This document shows, piece by piece, positions 32,221 through 44,900 of a stretch of DNA of 64,000 bases. Both the position numbers and the translations under genes were made by a program. Source of the DNA: Macrotis lagotis (lineage: Eukaryota; Chordata; Mammalia; Peramelemorphia; Peramelidae); NCBI RefSeq assembly GCF_037893015.1, contig NC_133663.1, positions 224,292,064 to 224,356,063 of the forward strand, in the 5' to 3' direction. How positions within the stretch are numbered: position 1 is the stretch's first letter; each line of letters starts with the position of its first letter. The notes under the pieces were generated by a model. It made no database searches. It saw only the letters and a list, made by a program, of their open reading frames with translations, and was not told the origin of the DNA.

Positions 32221-32690
32221 CACAGAACTCTGACCTGGAATGATTAAGGGAAAGTCTAAAGTTCAACAGAATCCCAAAGATTCACTAAGAGAAGGGAAAG
32301 CCAGCAGCAAGAACCCGGGAAGTAAATGTCAGGACCAAACAAGGTATAACAACCTCATCCAAGATCATGGGAAATGGTGGAGCCTGGTGGTCCTTATACA
32401 AAATTCCAAACTAGGAATTAAGGATGGGAAACAGGATTCCAGGAGAAAAAAGGAAAATTAAAATAAAAAGCCTGAAAAAAACGTATCTGAAAAAAAGTTA
32501 TCTAATTATAATGAACTTAGAAAACAGCTTAAGCAAAGATAATTTAAGAATCATTAAGAAAACTGGAATTAAAAAAAATCACATCGATAAAGCTGGGATC
32601 TGGTTTTTAAAAACTAGTAAGACACATTTTGTAGCTTGATTTCCTTTAAGTGAGGATAAGGAAATTGCTGATGTAAAAAAATGAAAAAAC

Positions 32691-32846
32691 GGGTAGCTAG
32701 GTAGTAGCACAGTAAACAGAACACCAGCCCTGGAATCAGGGGGACCTGAATTTAAATCTGGCCTCAGACACATAATACTCACCTAGCTGTCTGACCTTAG
32801 GCAAGTCACTTAACCTTACTGCCTTACAAAAAAAAAAAAAAGAAAA
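32691..32846 (+). repeat. MAR1-like SINE
   Basis: Sense copy with a small insertion in the head (ggtagctaggtagtagcaca) and an A tail. Confidence 0.85.
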
Positions 32847-33077
32847 AAATTTACAGTAAGTGAAGATAATGGAAATTGACAAGCTAACTAAATTTTATGC
32901 CAGTTAGATTAAATAAAATGTGAATTTACAAAAATAAAAATATCCAGGTGAACAGAATAAGAAATAGAAAACAAAATAATAAACTTATCATATATAAGAG
33001 TAAAAATAAATAAGTCAAATGAAATTACAAAAAAATCCAGGACCACATTAGTTTAAAAGTCAATTTTACCAATTATT

Positions 33078-33221
33078 ATTATTATTATTATTATTTTTAG
33101 GTTTTTGCAAGGCCTATGGCACACAGCTAGGTAATTATTAAGTGTCTGAGGCCGTATTTGAACCCAGGTATTCCTGACTCCAGGGCCGGTGCTCTATCCA
33201 CTGCGCCACCTAGCAGCCCCA
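33078..33221 (-). repeat. MAR1-like SINE, antisense, internally deleted, with target-site duplication
   Basis: Preceded by (ATT)n; lacks the middle block between 'caaggc' and 'cacacagctagg'. The duplication TACCAATTATT is at 33067-33077 and 33222-33232. Confidence 0.9.
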
Positions 33222-33654
33222 TACCAATTATTTTCAAGAAAAATTACTTCTAATTCTAAATAAACAGTTTGCAATAACAGGGAAAAGGGAATCCAATCAA
33301 ATTACTTCTATGGAACAAATACAGTCATGATATCTAAATCAGGAAGACAACCTAAGTAGAGAAAGAAAACTATTGGTTAATAGCCCTTATAAATATTAAT
33401 GGAATAATAGCAAAGAGAATATAAGAAGACATCATAAAGATTATACATTGTGACCAAATTGATTTCATACTAGGGATATAAGGTCAGTTTAATTTTTAGA
33501 AACTATAACTATAATTAAAGTGTTAATAATAAAACACAACATAAAATTTCTGTTAAAATCATTAAAAACATGAGTATATAAATGAACTTTTAGAATGTAA
33601 ATAGTATCTAACTCTACTAGAGAAACAGAGGTTTTTGTAACAAATCATAGATAG

Positions 33655-33807
33655 GGGCAGCTAGGTGGCGCAGTGGATAGAGCACCGGCCCTGGAGTCAG
33701 TAGTACCTGGGTTCAAATACGGCCTCAGACACTTAATAATTACCTAGCTGTGGGGCCTTGGGCAAGCCACTTAACCCCATTTGCCTAGCAAAAATCTTAA
33801 AAACAAA
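33655..33807 (+). repeat. MAR1-like SINE
   Basis: Complete sense copy flanked by ACAAATCATAG and ACAAACCATAG, a one-mismatch duplication. Confidence 0.9.
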
Positions 33808-34104
33808 CAAACCATAGTAAGGATATTCACTATTTCAGCTACAGTTTGCTAATAGTTCTAGATTACAAAGAAAATTAATTGAAGCAAAGAAATTATTTCT
33901 TTTTGTACATCTAATAGATTTAACTAAAAATCAATAAAAAAAATGAGTGGTTCTCTGTCTAAACCAAACTCACATCTCATTAGTGTTTTTGTATACTACC
34001 AACAAAATCCAGCAAAAAAAGAGAACACTCAATTACAGAATGTATGAAAACTCACCTTCAAAGACATATAGGAATTACAAGAATCCAATTACAAAGCATT
34101 ATTT

Positions 34105-36187
34105 AAAAATTTTTTTTTAAAATACACTTTGCTTTATTTTACATCACCAGCTTCCCCTTCCAAAAATTATCTGACATAATAGTATTTTTCTTACCCTTTC
34201 CCCCTCACAACTAAGAACACAAGGAAAAAACATTAACATGTATAGTGAGTCAAAACAAATTTCTACATTGGCCATATCTATCCCTTCAATTCTCCCTTCT
34301 CCTTCTTGTTTAGGTATCTGTAGTATGTACCCTATGTGAGGTCATCTTCTTCAATCTTTCCTTCCTTTAAAATGATTCCTCTTTACCTTTTTTTCCATTC
34401 TTTTAAGACCATCAAGACATACCAGAACTACCCCCAGACCACCTAATTGAATCCCTGATGATAGGGTCTAGAGGGAACACATATATCATTTCCCCACATT
34501 TGAATGTTCAGTCCTTATCATTGTTTATTAATGTTTACTTTATATCTTTTTTCACTTTTGTATATGAATTTCTAAGTTTCTTCACAGCTCTGGAATGCTT
34601 CAAAGTCCTCTGTTTCATTAAAAATCCATTTTTTTCCTCCTATAGCATTAATCTCTTTTGCTGGGTGTTAACTCTTGGCTGTAAGCCCATTCTCTGTCTT
34701 CTGGAATACTGATTCCAAGTTCTCTGTTTTATAGTAGTAGCTGCTAAATTGTCTGTGATTTTGCCTATTGGCTCCTTGTATTTGAATTCTGTCTTTCTGT
34801 CTGGATGTTTGCAGTATAATTTCGTTGACCTGGAACTTCTGGATTTTGGCTATGATGTTTCCAGAAATTGTCATTTTGGAGTTTCTTGTAAGAATGACCA
34901 GTGGGGGGCAGCTAGGTGGCGTAGTGGATAAAGCACTAGCCTTGGGTGTCAGGAGTACCTGGGTTCAAATGGGGTCTCAGACACTTAATAATTACCTAGC
35001 TGTGTGGCCTTGGGCAAGCAACTTAACCCCATTTGCCTTGCAAAAACCTTAAAAAAAAAGGACGACCAGTGGATTCTGTCTACTTTACTCTCTGGTTCTA
35101 AGAGAGCTGGGCACTTTTAAGATTTCTTGAAAGAGGATATCTAGTTCTTTTTTTTGGTCATTATATTCAGATAGATCAAGGATTCTTAAATTTTTTCTCC
35201 TCAATCTTTTCTCTAGATCAGTTACTTTCGTTATAGCACTCATCCCCCCCCCCCAATTTTTCCTCAAGCACTTTCATTTCATTTATGAAAATGTTTTAAA
35301 ATTGTTTTAATTTTTTATCTCTTCTAGGAATTCTATTTGAGTTTATGCCCAAGTTGGGTTTTACTCGAGACTATGCTCATAGATGTCTTTTTAAGTCTTG
35401 CTCTTCTGGATCTGTGTCTTGAACATCCCTGACACAATTGCTCAGTATGCTGAGATTTTCATTTTCCCATTTTTCTAGCCAACTTCCTGAATCTGAACTT
35501 GATGTTAGGGCAGGGTCCTGCAACATTTCTGGAGGGAAGGTCTACACTAGTACTGTTAGCTTTTTTTTCTCTTAAGGACAATTACTGTTATGTTATTGCA
35601 GGAGTTTATAGTCCGAGGACTTGCAAGCTTCCAGTGTTCCCAAAGGGGTCTGGGGTCTGGGCTGGGATTGCTGTCTCCCTGGTCTGAACTTTGCAAGCTC
35701 TTGACCTGGGTTTGGGTCTAACAGGCTTAATGTTGCTAGATTCTGCCCTGTCAACTTAAGTTTTATTGGTGCAAAGTGGCAGAACTGTAGGCTCCAACTT
35801 CATCTGGGTTTTCTGCCTTGGTATTCCTTTGCAAGCTGGGTTAGATGCACCAAGTTTGAAGTCTAAACCACACCACTGCTGCTGATGGCATCTGAATTTC
35901 TTTCTCCATGTCTCCCCTCCAGCCCAACCTAAGAAAGGTTGCATAGGTCTCCTCTCTGATCTTTCATCCAGTTCTGGTTGGTAGGAGACAAAGATGCCAG
36001 TTGGCATCTGTCTCCACTGCAATGTCCCAGTATGGGTCTGGGACCTCCTATTGTGCAGTCAGTCTCTCCCTTGGTCCACTGGGTATTCTTGTTCCAACCC
36101 TGTGCTACTCTGGGCTGGACAAAAGACTTTTTCTAGACTTCCCCATTAAAGTTTGGTTTGGAGCATTTTATAGTTGTTACAGTTTTT
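34105..36187 (-). mobile_element. Old HAL1/L1 5' half, antisense
   Basis: On the minus strand, ORF1-like protein pieces are visible: DLEKRLRRKNLRILDLSEYNDQKK (in parts, about 35120-35230) and a C-terminal piece with FQVNEIILQTSRQK (about 34770-34840). GC-richer 5' UTR-like sequence follows up to about 36180. A sense SINE at 34905-35057 interrupts ORF1. No ORF2 is attached, but the left boundary is unclear. Confidence 0.6.
34905..35057 (+). repeat. MAR1-like SINE with target-site duplication
   Basis: Complete sense copy; ATGACCAGTGG before and ACGACCAGTGG after form a one-mismatch duplication. Confidence 0.9.
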
Positions 36188-36202
36188 AAAAACTGAATAA
36201 GA

Positions 36203-36356
36203 GGGGTGAGGGGTGGCTAGGTGGCGCAGTGGATAGAGCACTGGCTCTGGAGTCAGGAGTACCTGAGTTCAAATCCAGTCTCAGACACTTAATAATTATG
36301 TAGCTGTGTGGCCTTGGGCAAGTCATTTAACCTCATTTGCCTTGCAAAAACCTAAA
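36203..36356 (+). repeat. MAR1-like SINE with target-site duplication
   Basis: Complete sense copy; AAAAACTGAATAAGA occurs on both sides (about 36188-36202 and 36358-36372). Confidence 0.92.
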
Positions 36357-36372
36357 AAAAAAACTGAATAAG

Positions 36373-36790
36373 AAAAAAAAATCACCATAACTTACCACAT
36401 ATATTTAAAGACTAAAATATACGTAATGCACAACATTCATGGATCTCCCAACTCTGAAAAGCAGTGGAAGCATCTTCTCAATTCTTTCAAGTAATGATTG
36501 CTCTTTATAATTTTCCAACATTCTCTTTTGAATTTTTTTGTTTGTTCTTTCCATTTACATTGTACATATTGTCTTCTTGCTTCTGTTGACTTCACTTTTT
36601 GACAATTCACACAGATCTTAAGTTAACTTGTATTCATCACATTCATCTTTTCTTAAAGCACGATAATATTCCATTATATGCATGTATCATAATTTGCTTT
36701 TCCATTCCACTATCAATGCACATCTTGTTTCCAAATCTTTGCACTCACAAAATGTATGGTTAAAAATATTTTGTTAACAAAACATTTTAT
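36373..36790 (-). mobile_element. Old L1 3' end, antisense
   Basis: 'aattcacacagatcttaagt', 'cgataatattccattatatg' and 'ccaaatctttgcactcacaa' are antisense L1 3'-region blocks. Confidence 0.6.
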
Positions 36791-36799
36791 ATAGTAGAA

Positions 36800-37780
36800 A
36801 AATTTTTTTCAAGTGAGAAATAAGGATGCCTAGGAGTACCAGATCTAAAACTATATTACAAAGCAGTATTCATGGTACCTCATAAACAAAGGAACAAGAA
36901 AATCAAAAATAGTGACTATGAATAATGGAAGAGCTCCTGACCAAATAAGGGGGAAAGAGGATCACACAAGAAATTGGAAAATTTTGACAAAGTTGAAAAT
37001 TTTAGCACAATGCCAATACAGTCAAAATGAAAAGGGTATCAACTGGAAAATTTTTTTCAGCAAGTTTTTCTGTTCTCCTAGTCAAGATATGTAAGGAATT
37101 GATACAAATTAGAAGTCATTTCCTAAAAGTTAAAATTGTGAAAAGATATGTTCTCTAAGGGAGAAATCCAACTAATCAATAGCCATATTAAAAAAAATAC
37201 TTCAAGTGTTAGTAAAAGAAATGCAAATTAAAATGACTAAAATTTCACATTAAGCTCAATAGATTGGAAAAGATAAAAAATTACTTTGTCTAAGGGATTG
37301 CAGGAAGACAGGCACACAGGTGGAGCTGAGTTGGTAAAAGGTACAGTCATTCTGGAAAACAATTTTTAATTATACTGCAAAAGTTATTAACCTGTGCATA
37401 ATCTTTTGACCTAGTGATAATACTACTAAGTATATATCCCCAAAGAGATCAAAGAAGAACCATAATGGACAAAATATTTGTAGTAGCACTTTTTGTTGAG
37501 GCAAGGAACTGTAAAATTAGGGAAGCCAAAATTAGCCAAATTAGAGACTGATTAAAAATATAATGGAATATTAAGAAATCATTAAAGTGTAGACTCAGAA
37601 AAACTTTGTAAGACTTCTGTGAACTGATGCAATGAAAAGTGAGATTAACTTATACAATAACATCAAAACAAAGAAAAATAACTTTGACTAACAGTGATTT
37701 CAAAAAACTGATTAAAGTATGCTTACACCTCATAACAGAGAGGTGGTGGGTGTGCTCACAGGGAAGTACTGAATGATATA
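36800..37780 (+). mobile_element. Old L1 ORF2 C-terminal fragment, sense
   Basis: 'gcctaggagtaccagatcta', 'aatagccatattaaaaaaaa', 'caagtgttagtaaaagaaat' and 'tatatccccaaagagatcaa' are diverged ORF2 3' blocks. It lies head to head with the preceding antisense fragment, and because both carry overlapping parts of the element they are separate insertions. Confidence 0.65.
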
Positions 37781-37784
37781 TATT

Positions 37785-37972
37785 TTCTTTTTTTTTTTTG
37801 GCTTTTTGCCTTCACAGTTAGGTAATTATTAAGTGTCTGAGGTCGAATTTAAACCCAGGTCCCCTGAAGTCAGAGTTCAAATCCAGCCTCAGACACTTAA
37901 TAATTACCTAGCTGTGTGGCCTTGGGCAAGACACTTAACCCCATTTGCCTTGCAAAAACCTAAAAAAAATGA
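37785..37972. repeat. Head-to-head inverted MAR1-like SINE fragments
   Basis: Antisense SINE sequence (about 37790-37866) is joined directly to a sense copy (about 37867-37970). The arms 'gtaattattaagtgtctgag' and 'ctcagacacttaataattac' are exact complements, so the locus can fold into a long hairpin. Both copies lack the tRNA-like head. Confidence 0.85.
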
Positions 37973-38550
37973 AGGAATCAGTTGTAATTAGGTAAATACA
38001 TTTGCAGCGAAACCAGAGGATGATTGTGTGATTCCATTCTGCACAAAGGGCAGCAAGGGAATCTCTTAAAACATAGGTGGTCTAGCTCAAGTTTCCCAAA
38101 AAAACCTTGCCAGAGTTTCGCATACAGAAGTTATATTACCCTTGTAAAATGTGAAAAAAATTTTTATGGAAAAAATTCATTCCCTACTCATGGGTATTTT
38201 TTTTATCATGTCAAGAGTTCGAGAATGAATTAATGACTTTTATGGTAATCACTGAATTTGGTCTTAATAATGGATCACTTTCATCTCTGTATGAATATTG
38301 TTAAAATGTAACTTATTAAGAAGAGGATTGTTTAATTCTTTGTATTTGTATCTGGCACCAAGGAGGTGCTTAAGATATACATTTTGATAAATTATATGTC
38401 AAGGACACACTTCAATTCATTAACTATTCAATCTAAATCATTTTGTATCATCAGAATCTTCCAATTTTGTGAATATACATTTTACAACTTTGAAATATTG
38501 AGACAATATTTCTGAAAAACAGCATTTAGAAATAAAAAAAACCACAACTC
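37973..38550. other. Unique AT-rich sequence downstream of SYAP1
   Basis: No repeats or exons are recognised between the SINE hairpin and the proposed SYAP1 polyadenylation site. Confidence 0.4.
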
Positions 38551-38579
38551 AACTCTTCCCACTAAAATTAGGATTTATT
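38520..38579 (-). terminator. SYAP1: Proposed SYAP1 polyadenylation site
   Basis: On the minus strand an AATAAA hexamer (38574-38579) is followed after about 25-30 bases by GTTGAGTTGTGGTTTTTTTT (about 38529-38548), a good GU/U-rich downstream element. Cleavage would fall near 38550-38560. Other AATAAA hexamers at 38891-38896, 39409-39414 and 40224-40229 could give shorter isoforms. Confidence 0.6.
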
Positions 38580-41500
38580 GAGGAAAAAGTGTATTGAGTG
38601 AATTCCATGCTGAGTATTTTTTTAAAAAGAAAAATTACAAATAGCAATACTTGAATGAATCCCTGAGTCAGAATTAATGATTTATAATGGCTTTATGAGA
38701 AAGTAACAGATTTTTAAATAAATATAATATGTTTTAAAAGTTTTCATTAATTAAATATATTTCAGCTGCTGTCATATTATGTTGAACTTAAAACAAACTT
38801 TAGCCCAGTATGCTGTTCTTGGAAACAAATTAAAGATTATTTTAACTTACCTTCTTCCATATCCTAAAATTACCCTGGAAGTGATTAAACTTTATTAATA
38901 TTTTAAATGGAAAAACCTGCCAAAAAGAAACTATAATATCTAGTTATAATAAATAATTTCTTAATTATTTTAAGACATTTCTATTACTAAAAGCAAAACC
39001 TAAAAAAAACACCTTGTACAAATTCATGTCAGAAAATTCATATCTAAATATGAGAAATTATGCCAATTTTATAACTAAAAATGGCCAAATTAATTCCATA
39101 TACAATTATGCAAATAAGAACTCATGACATTACTTTTTTTTACAAACTCCTTTAAACTTGAGAATTGTTGTTCAAGAAAATATTCACTTACAAGAGAGAA
39201 TCAAAAAAAAAAAGAAAATTAAATATAAACATATTGGCTGCAATGAAAAATGTTTCACTTCCATCGTAGAATTACTGAGAGTTAAAAAAAATTCAAATAT
39301 TGTAGTTAAGAGCTTCCATTTTGGAATTAAGAGAGAAAATATGACATCACATCCAAGTTTAACTTACAAGAAAATTCTTTTTTGCCAAAAGTGGCAGTCC
39401 TAAGTAGATTTATTCCATGCTGCGATGACAAAGAGATACTATCAACATTTTAGTAACTGAATATACTTGCCAAAACCATCTTAAATAATTTTTATACATC
39501 TTAAAAATATTAAATAGCTGCTGCTCCCTTTGCTGGTATTTATCCTTATTCATATGTATTCACATTGAATGGAAAAAAGTCACTTTAGCAGTCAGATTTT
39601 GGATAATCTCAAATCGGATCATAGGTGGCAACCAGAAACCAAGTAGGAAAAATGTTTAATGTCACTGAAAAAATAGCTACATCTTTATTTCTATAAGTAT
39701 GCTGATATTCTTAAAGCCTACTGACTTGGAATTGTGCAGAAAATAAAATTTACTCATTTAACAATTGATTATCTGTTCCTTTTTTGGAAACCTACAATTC
39801 TTTCTATATTATAATTGATGAGTCAAGAAGGTGCAGAGAAGAACCTATTGATGAAGACTGGAATTAACAATGTAAATTTTCAAAGTGAAGGAAAGATACC
39901 ACCAAAAAAGTAAACAAAAAAAAGCAATGAAACCTAAGGCTTTTTGAGGACAGGAATATAATGGCTTCTATATCCACAATAACTTTAACATTAATTTCCC
40001 CCTCTCAAGCTTTAAGTAGTAAAATTCAGTTAACAAGCAAATTTACCCATGCACAAACTATCATTTCCTGACAATAACAAAAAAAAAGAGTCACTGTGGC
40101 ATTAATAGATTGCTCTTTAAATTCAATTGTTTTCTTTTATATTTATAAAGACCTTTACAGGACAATTCACATAACCAAGTTTGTTTTTAAATTCAATAAC
40201 CAACCATGTCGTGCATAAAATATTTTATTGAAACCATGAAATGATTTTATTGCTATTTTAGGTCTTTCTTTTCTCTTGATCTAAACACACTGGTTCATTC
40301 TTAACATTTTTATGATGATTTTTCACACCCTACTCATTGTTTCTCTTTCCCTCCCATTAGAAACTCCACAGTACTATCAATAGGCAAACATTTCTTACCT
40401 TTCTTTGCTTTTCTGAGTCTTCACTCCCATCCCCCAAATTTTCCATCAATAGAAAGGTCTTCAGGAGGAAATTCCCTTTCTCTGAACCTTCATAATTTCA
40501 AAATGAATCCCACCATAGGCTAAATGGTCTTGAAAAACTATCTTCCATGTAATTCATGCATATCTTTAGAAAATTTAGATCCTGAGGTCTTGACTGGTAA
40601 TATACTGCATACCAGAAGAGAGGTAACATGACAACCCACCATGAATTTTTTTTTAAATACCAATATTTGTTAATAATGTCTACTGGCCCTGAGTCCAATT
40701 TTGTTTATTAAAAAACAAAATAAAACTGCTGACCATCAATACCACTCCCATCTTGGGAAATAAAGGCCTTCAATGAAATGCAAAGGCTTTAGAGCATACC
40801 AAATGCTCTGGCAGTCATCTGTTATATGAAATTAACACTGTCTCTTAAAAAAATGTCTTTACTAGTACTATTCAATAGGATGCAGTCAGCAATGGTTAGC
40901 AATATTCTAGTATGTTTCTACCCAGAGGAACATAAAAACATTTTATAAATACAAAACTGTTTAATTATTATGAATGAATCTAAAGTATTTAAACATCAGC
41001 TCTACTTAAACAAGAAAAAATAAATGCAAATTTAAATATCTTCTGAGTATCATTAATACAAAAAGGCTTGAAAGTCCACAATATCAGAAATGATAGTGCA
41101 TGTAATTCAAAAAGAAAATCATTAAAATTATATGGTTAAAAAAGTGAACCTCTTCCCATTAAAAAAAAAAAGAAATCCATTCTATAATAATGTTTTTCTA
41201 ATTACAAACTAGAAACAATGCCAAGATTAAACAATTAAAAATCAACATGAAGTAAATATTATGGCTTCTAGGTAGGTTTTCAGATAGTACTTACCAAAAG
41301 AAGCTACCACCATAATAGTAATTCTGCAATGTTTTAAGTTCTTTGGCATGTTTGGTCATTTAGGAGATAATAATTAAAGAGAATTAAGTATTTTAATGAA
41401 TATGTACAGAGGACTTTCAGTGATAAAAGTACAAATATGAAGAAATTTTATAAAAACTCTGCATAAAGAATAAATTAATGATGTCCCACTTTTAACCTCA

Positions 41501-41799
41501 GAGAATGTGGTACTTTAAAATCTTCATTTTCTTCTACATTTACATCAATATTGCCTACAAATAGAACTCCTAAAGTTATATTCAAATAAGCTATTGTTAT
41601 TTGAAACATATATTTGTGATTATTAGGGATAAACTATATTCAATTTTAAACAAAGAAATCATATTGGTTGCTTTCTATATACTGATACACACCATTATAC
41701 ACTCTTCATTTTCTCCTTCCTTGGGGGAGTCCAGACTGCTAACAGAATTTCATGTCAGAGTGTGGAATATTTAAGATCACACTGTATTTTAAGAAGCAG
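38555..41799 (-). other. SYAP1: Proposed SYAP1 3' UTR
   Basis: Directly after the SYAP1 stop codon, about 3.2 kb of AT-rich sequence contains no recognisable interspersed repeat, unlike the rest of the window. The absence of insertions and the good poly(A) signal at its far end suggest this is the transcribed 3' UTR of the terminal exon. No long conserved reading frame is present. Confidence 0.6.
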
Positions 41800-41927
41800 T
41801 TAATTTCCTTCCTGAAGCATTTCTTCAATTTCCTTGTCCCAATTGTCATCCTTTTTCTCTGATTCTGTCACTACTTCATATTCCTGAAGTTCCTGCTGTA
41901 GTTCTTTTTCCCAATCGGCAGGTTCTT
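41800..41927 (-). CDS. SYAP1: SYAP1 exon 9, coding part with stop
   Basis: Acceptor TGACAG, completes a Glu codon, then [35 protein letters not shown] and MLQEGN, stop TAA at 41800-41802. The acidic C-terminus closely matches the human protein. Confidence 0.96.
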
Positions 41928-44900
41928 CTGTCAGAAATAAAATAAAGGTCAAAATATAGAAGCAGAGAATTTTCAAATGAAGAAATACGAGCAATCAATA
42001 ACCAAAAAGCTTCAAATTATTAATAGTAAGGAAAATAAAAACAAGTCTAAATGTTCACTTCATTTCCATCAGATTGCTAGGTAAAGATGACAAAAAGAAG
42101 GGCAGCTAGGTGGCACAGTGAATAGAGCACCAGCCCTGGAGTCAGAAGTACCTGAGTTCAAATCCGGCCTCAGACACTTAATAATTACCTAGCTGTGTGG
42201 CCTTGGGCAAGCCACCTAACCCCATCTGCCTTGCAAAAAACAAACAAACAAACAAACAAACAAAAAAAACCCTAACAAAGATGACAAAAAAGAAAAACAG
42301 TGGTTGTAAGACAATGTTTTTAGTTTTTTTTGGTAGTGAAGAACTAGAAACAAAGTAAGTGTCATCAATTGAGTAATGCTTAAACAAATTATAGTGTACT
42401 AAGTGGTGAAGGAAAACTTGTGAAAGACCTCAGAACTCTGACCAAGTAGCAAAAAACTGATGATAAAACAAACTTCTCATATCCTGGAAGACAGGAGCTA
42501 GACTAAAGGTATAAGAATGAGGCAAGTATTCTTAGACATGGCCAAGATATTGATTTGTTGCTTTTAACACATGTGTGTGTGTGTTTATAGAAATTTGTTA
42601 TAAGGGTAGTTACTTGAAAGACATTTTATAAAAGAACATAAAAAATTATTTTTAAAAGACATAGAAGAGAACAAAACTTTTTAATTTTCTGTGTTTTTAA
42701 AAAAATGCTTTAAATACACTTCTTTTTGGGCTACCTTTCCCTAGCTCTTTCTCTCTGACAACCCAATTTCCAAATGAAAACAAAACTAACTTCTCCTTCT
42801 TCCCCCCCCCCAACCCCCCCCCCCCCACCTTGTAACAAATATTTATAGTCAAGCAAAATCTGTATTAGAAGGTCTGACTTTTCCAAGCAGGTAACAACTA
42901 TCAACAAAAAAGAGACAGTTGGAGTCTCAGAGGATAAGTTCTAAGAAAATTAATTGTATGCAGTGTGGGAGAGATGGGGGAAAAGTTAAAGTAATAGTAT
43001 ACATGTCAAAATGTGTGCTGGGGGAGGCACGACAAGTTTGTGAACATAAATTTGCTAAAATGAATTTAGATAATTTAGTTTTTTTTAGCAGATAACAATT
43101 ATTTCAGAACAAATAAAAATATGAATTTTTATTTTCATATTTCTCAATATTTTGTTAAAGTATAATGATTAACTTTTAATAGAATTAATAAAGTAATTTA
43201 TGAAAAACATTTTGGAGAAAAAATCAGATGTTTTATATAAGTTACTGTTTGACAGAATCAAACTTTTTTGTCTCAAATATCAATTGAATTGTGCTTTTAA
43301 AAACCTAATTATTTAGCTTCCTAAATAACAATATATTTGTTTAACTAATACTTATTAGGCACCAACTATGTGCTAGGCATTGTGGATACAAACACAAAAA
43401 TAAAACTAGTTCTGCCCCTCCTGGAAGTTTACATTCTCCTGGGGGAAAAAACCCCACACTATTAGCATATGTAAGTGGAAAGCAAGATGCCTACAAAATA
43501 TAAACAAAGTAACATTTCTGTCGAAATGGGAGAGTCTCACGAAGGAAGTAGGGATGTCAGTACTTGCCAATGCCACTTCCTCCTGGCATGGTAGGAAATA
43601 AATCTTCTTTTCTCTTTTATATTTCTTTAAGTAGAAGGAGAAAAACTTGCCATTTTTTGATTCAGAGCTTTACCTGTATTATTTAATGTCTAGTTCAACA
43701 GGCACAAAAAGCTTTGTACATTTTCTTTTTTTAAAAAAAGCTTAGGTTCAAGGGTAGAGAAAAGTTAATAAGTTTATCTTCTAAAATTATAAAGGTGCTT
43801 TCTTGTCTTCTTATCCACATTTCCTACTATAAACCAGGGTTAAACTATCTTGCTAATGACAGCAAGACTTATGAGAAAGATACTAAGAAAATCAATTATA
43901 TTTGGTTTAATGTGACTCCCAAGACAATTTTTCCATTCTTACTTCAAGAGCTGACAATATCTCCCCCACTACAACCTCTTGTTCCAGTTTGGGAGTATCT
44001 CTGTTGAACCTCCATCTGAGGAAGCACCTACACCAACCATACTGTCTCCTCAAACCTGGTTTTGCCCCTGATTCCTCATATAAATTCCTTCAATGCCCTA
44101 CCCCCCCCCATTCCCCACTTCTTCCATCTAAGATGTAAGTTCCTTGAGAGTACAGACTTCCTTTGTGGTTATATTTGTAAACCTAGAGAACTTATTAGGA
44201 CATATACTAAACACTTAATAAGTCTTAATTACAATCCACCTTATAGTTCAGGCTGAAAAAATAACTTTGATGTTATTTAAAATTTTTTCAAATGGCTTTA
44301 ACTCATTTTAAATATTTTTATAATCCATCTGACAATATGAAAGAATATCAAATAGCAATTTATTATACAAACTAATTATTCTTACCTTCCAGTATAGTTA
44401 TTTCTTCTTCCTTTTTATCAAGTACCAACTGTTTCATTTCCTTTCTTAAATCTTCCTGATTAAAGGTACAAGCATCAAAGGCATCACTAACAAATTCAGA
44501 TACACCAGGACTAGTTGATATCTCTTCCTCATCCTGAAATATTCAATTATAGAGTTTTTGTAAATTTTTCAAAAGTAACTGTGAATATTCTGATTTTTCT
44601 TTAATCAGTTACCACTGTAATATATTTATTCTACTTTTTTTACCCTGCTTACTGCAAAAGACATTGATAATGTTTATCCTTCCTAGCACAAAATTTTTAT
44701 CAGTTACACACACATATTCTTTCTCTCCTCTCTCTCTCAAATCTTGCATTAGTAATGGTAGTAAACTGTCCTGTGCTTCAACTATAAGGTCTTTGATTCC
44801 TTAAGCACTGAATTCCTCCATTTTAAACAGAGATAGAAGACTATCTTATAAACAGTATCTGAGTTAGTACAAAAATTCACTTTAATTCCATACTCCAACT

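Larger units (their letters stand above)
32230..34100 (+). mobile_element. Old L1 fragment, sense, with three SINEs
   Basis: A degraded ORF1-like end followed by ORF2-like sequence: 'aatagcccttataaatatta' then 'gattatacattgtgaccaaa' corresponds to the RT region around the [10 protein letters not shown] block. Many stops. SINEs at 32691-32846 (+), 33078-33221 (-) and 33655-33807 (+) interrupt it. Confidence 0.6.

Noticed and set aside
36373..37780. Twin-priming inversion of a single L1
   Set aside because: The antisense and sense parts contain overlapping sections of the element, so they cannot come from one inverted insertion.
38024..39403. Short open frames downstream of and inside the proposed SYAP1 3' UTR
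   Set aside because: They are AT-rich, short, and show no recognisable protein features or splice context.
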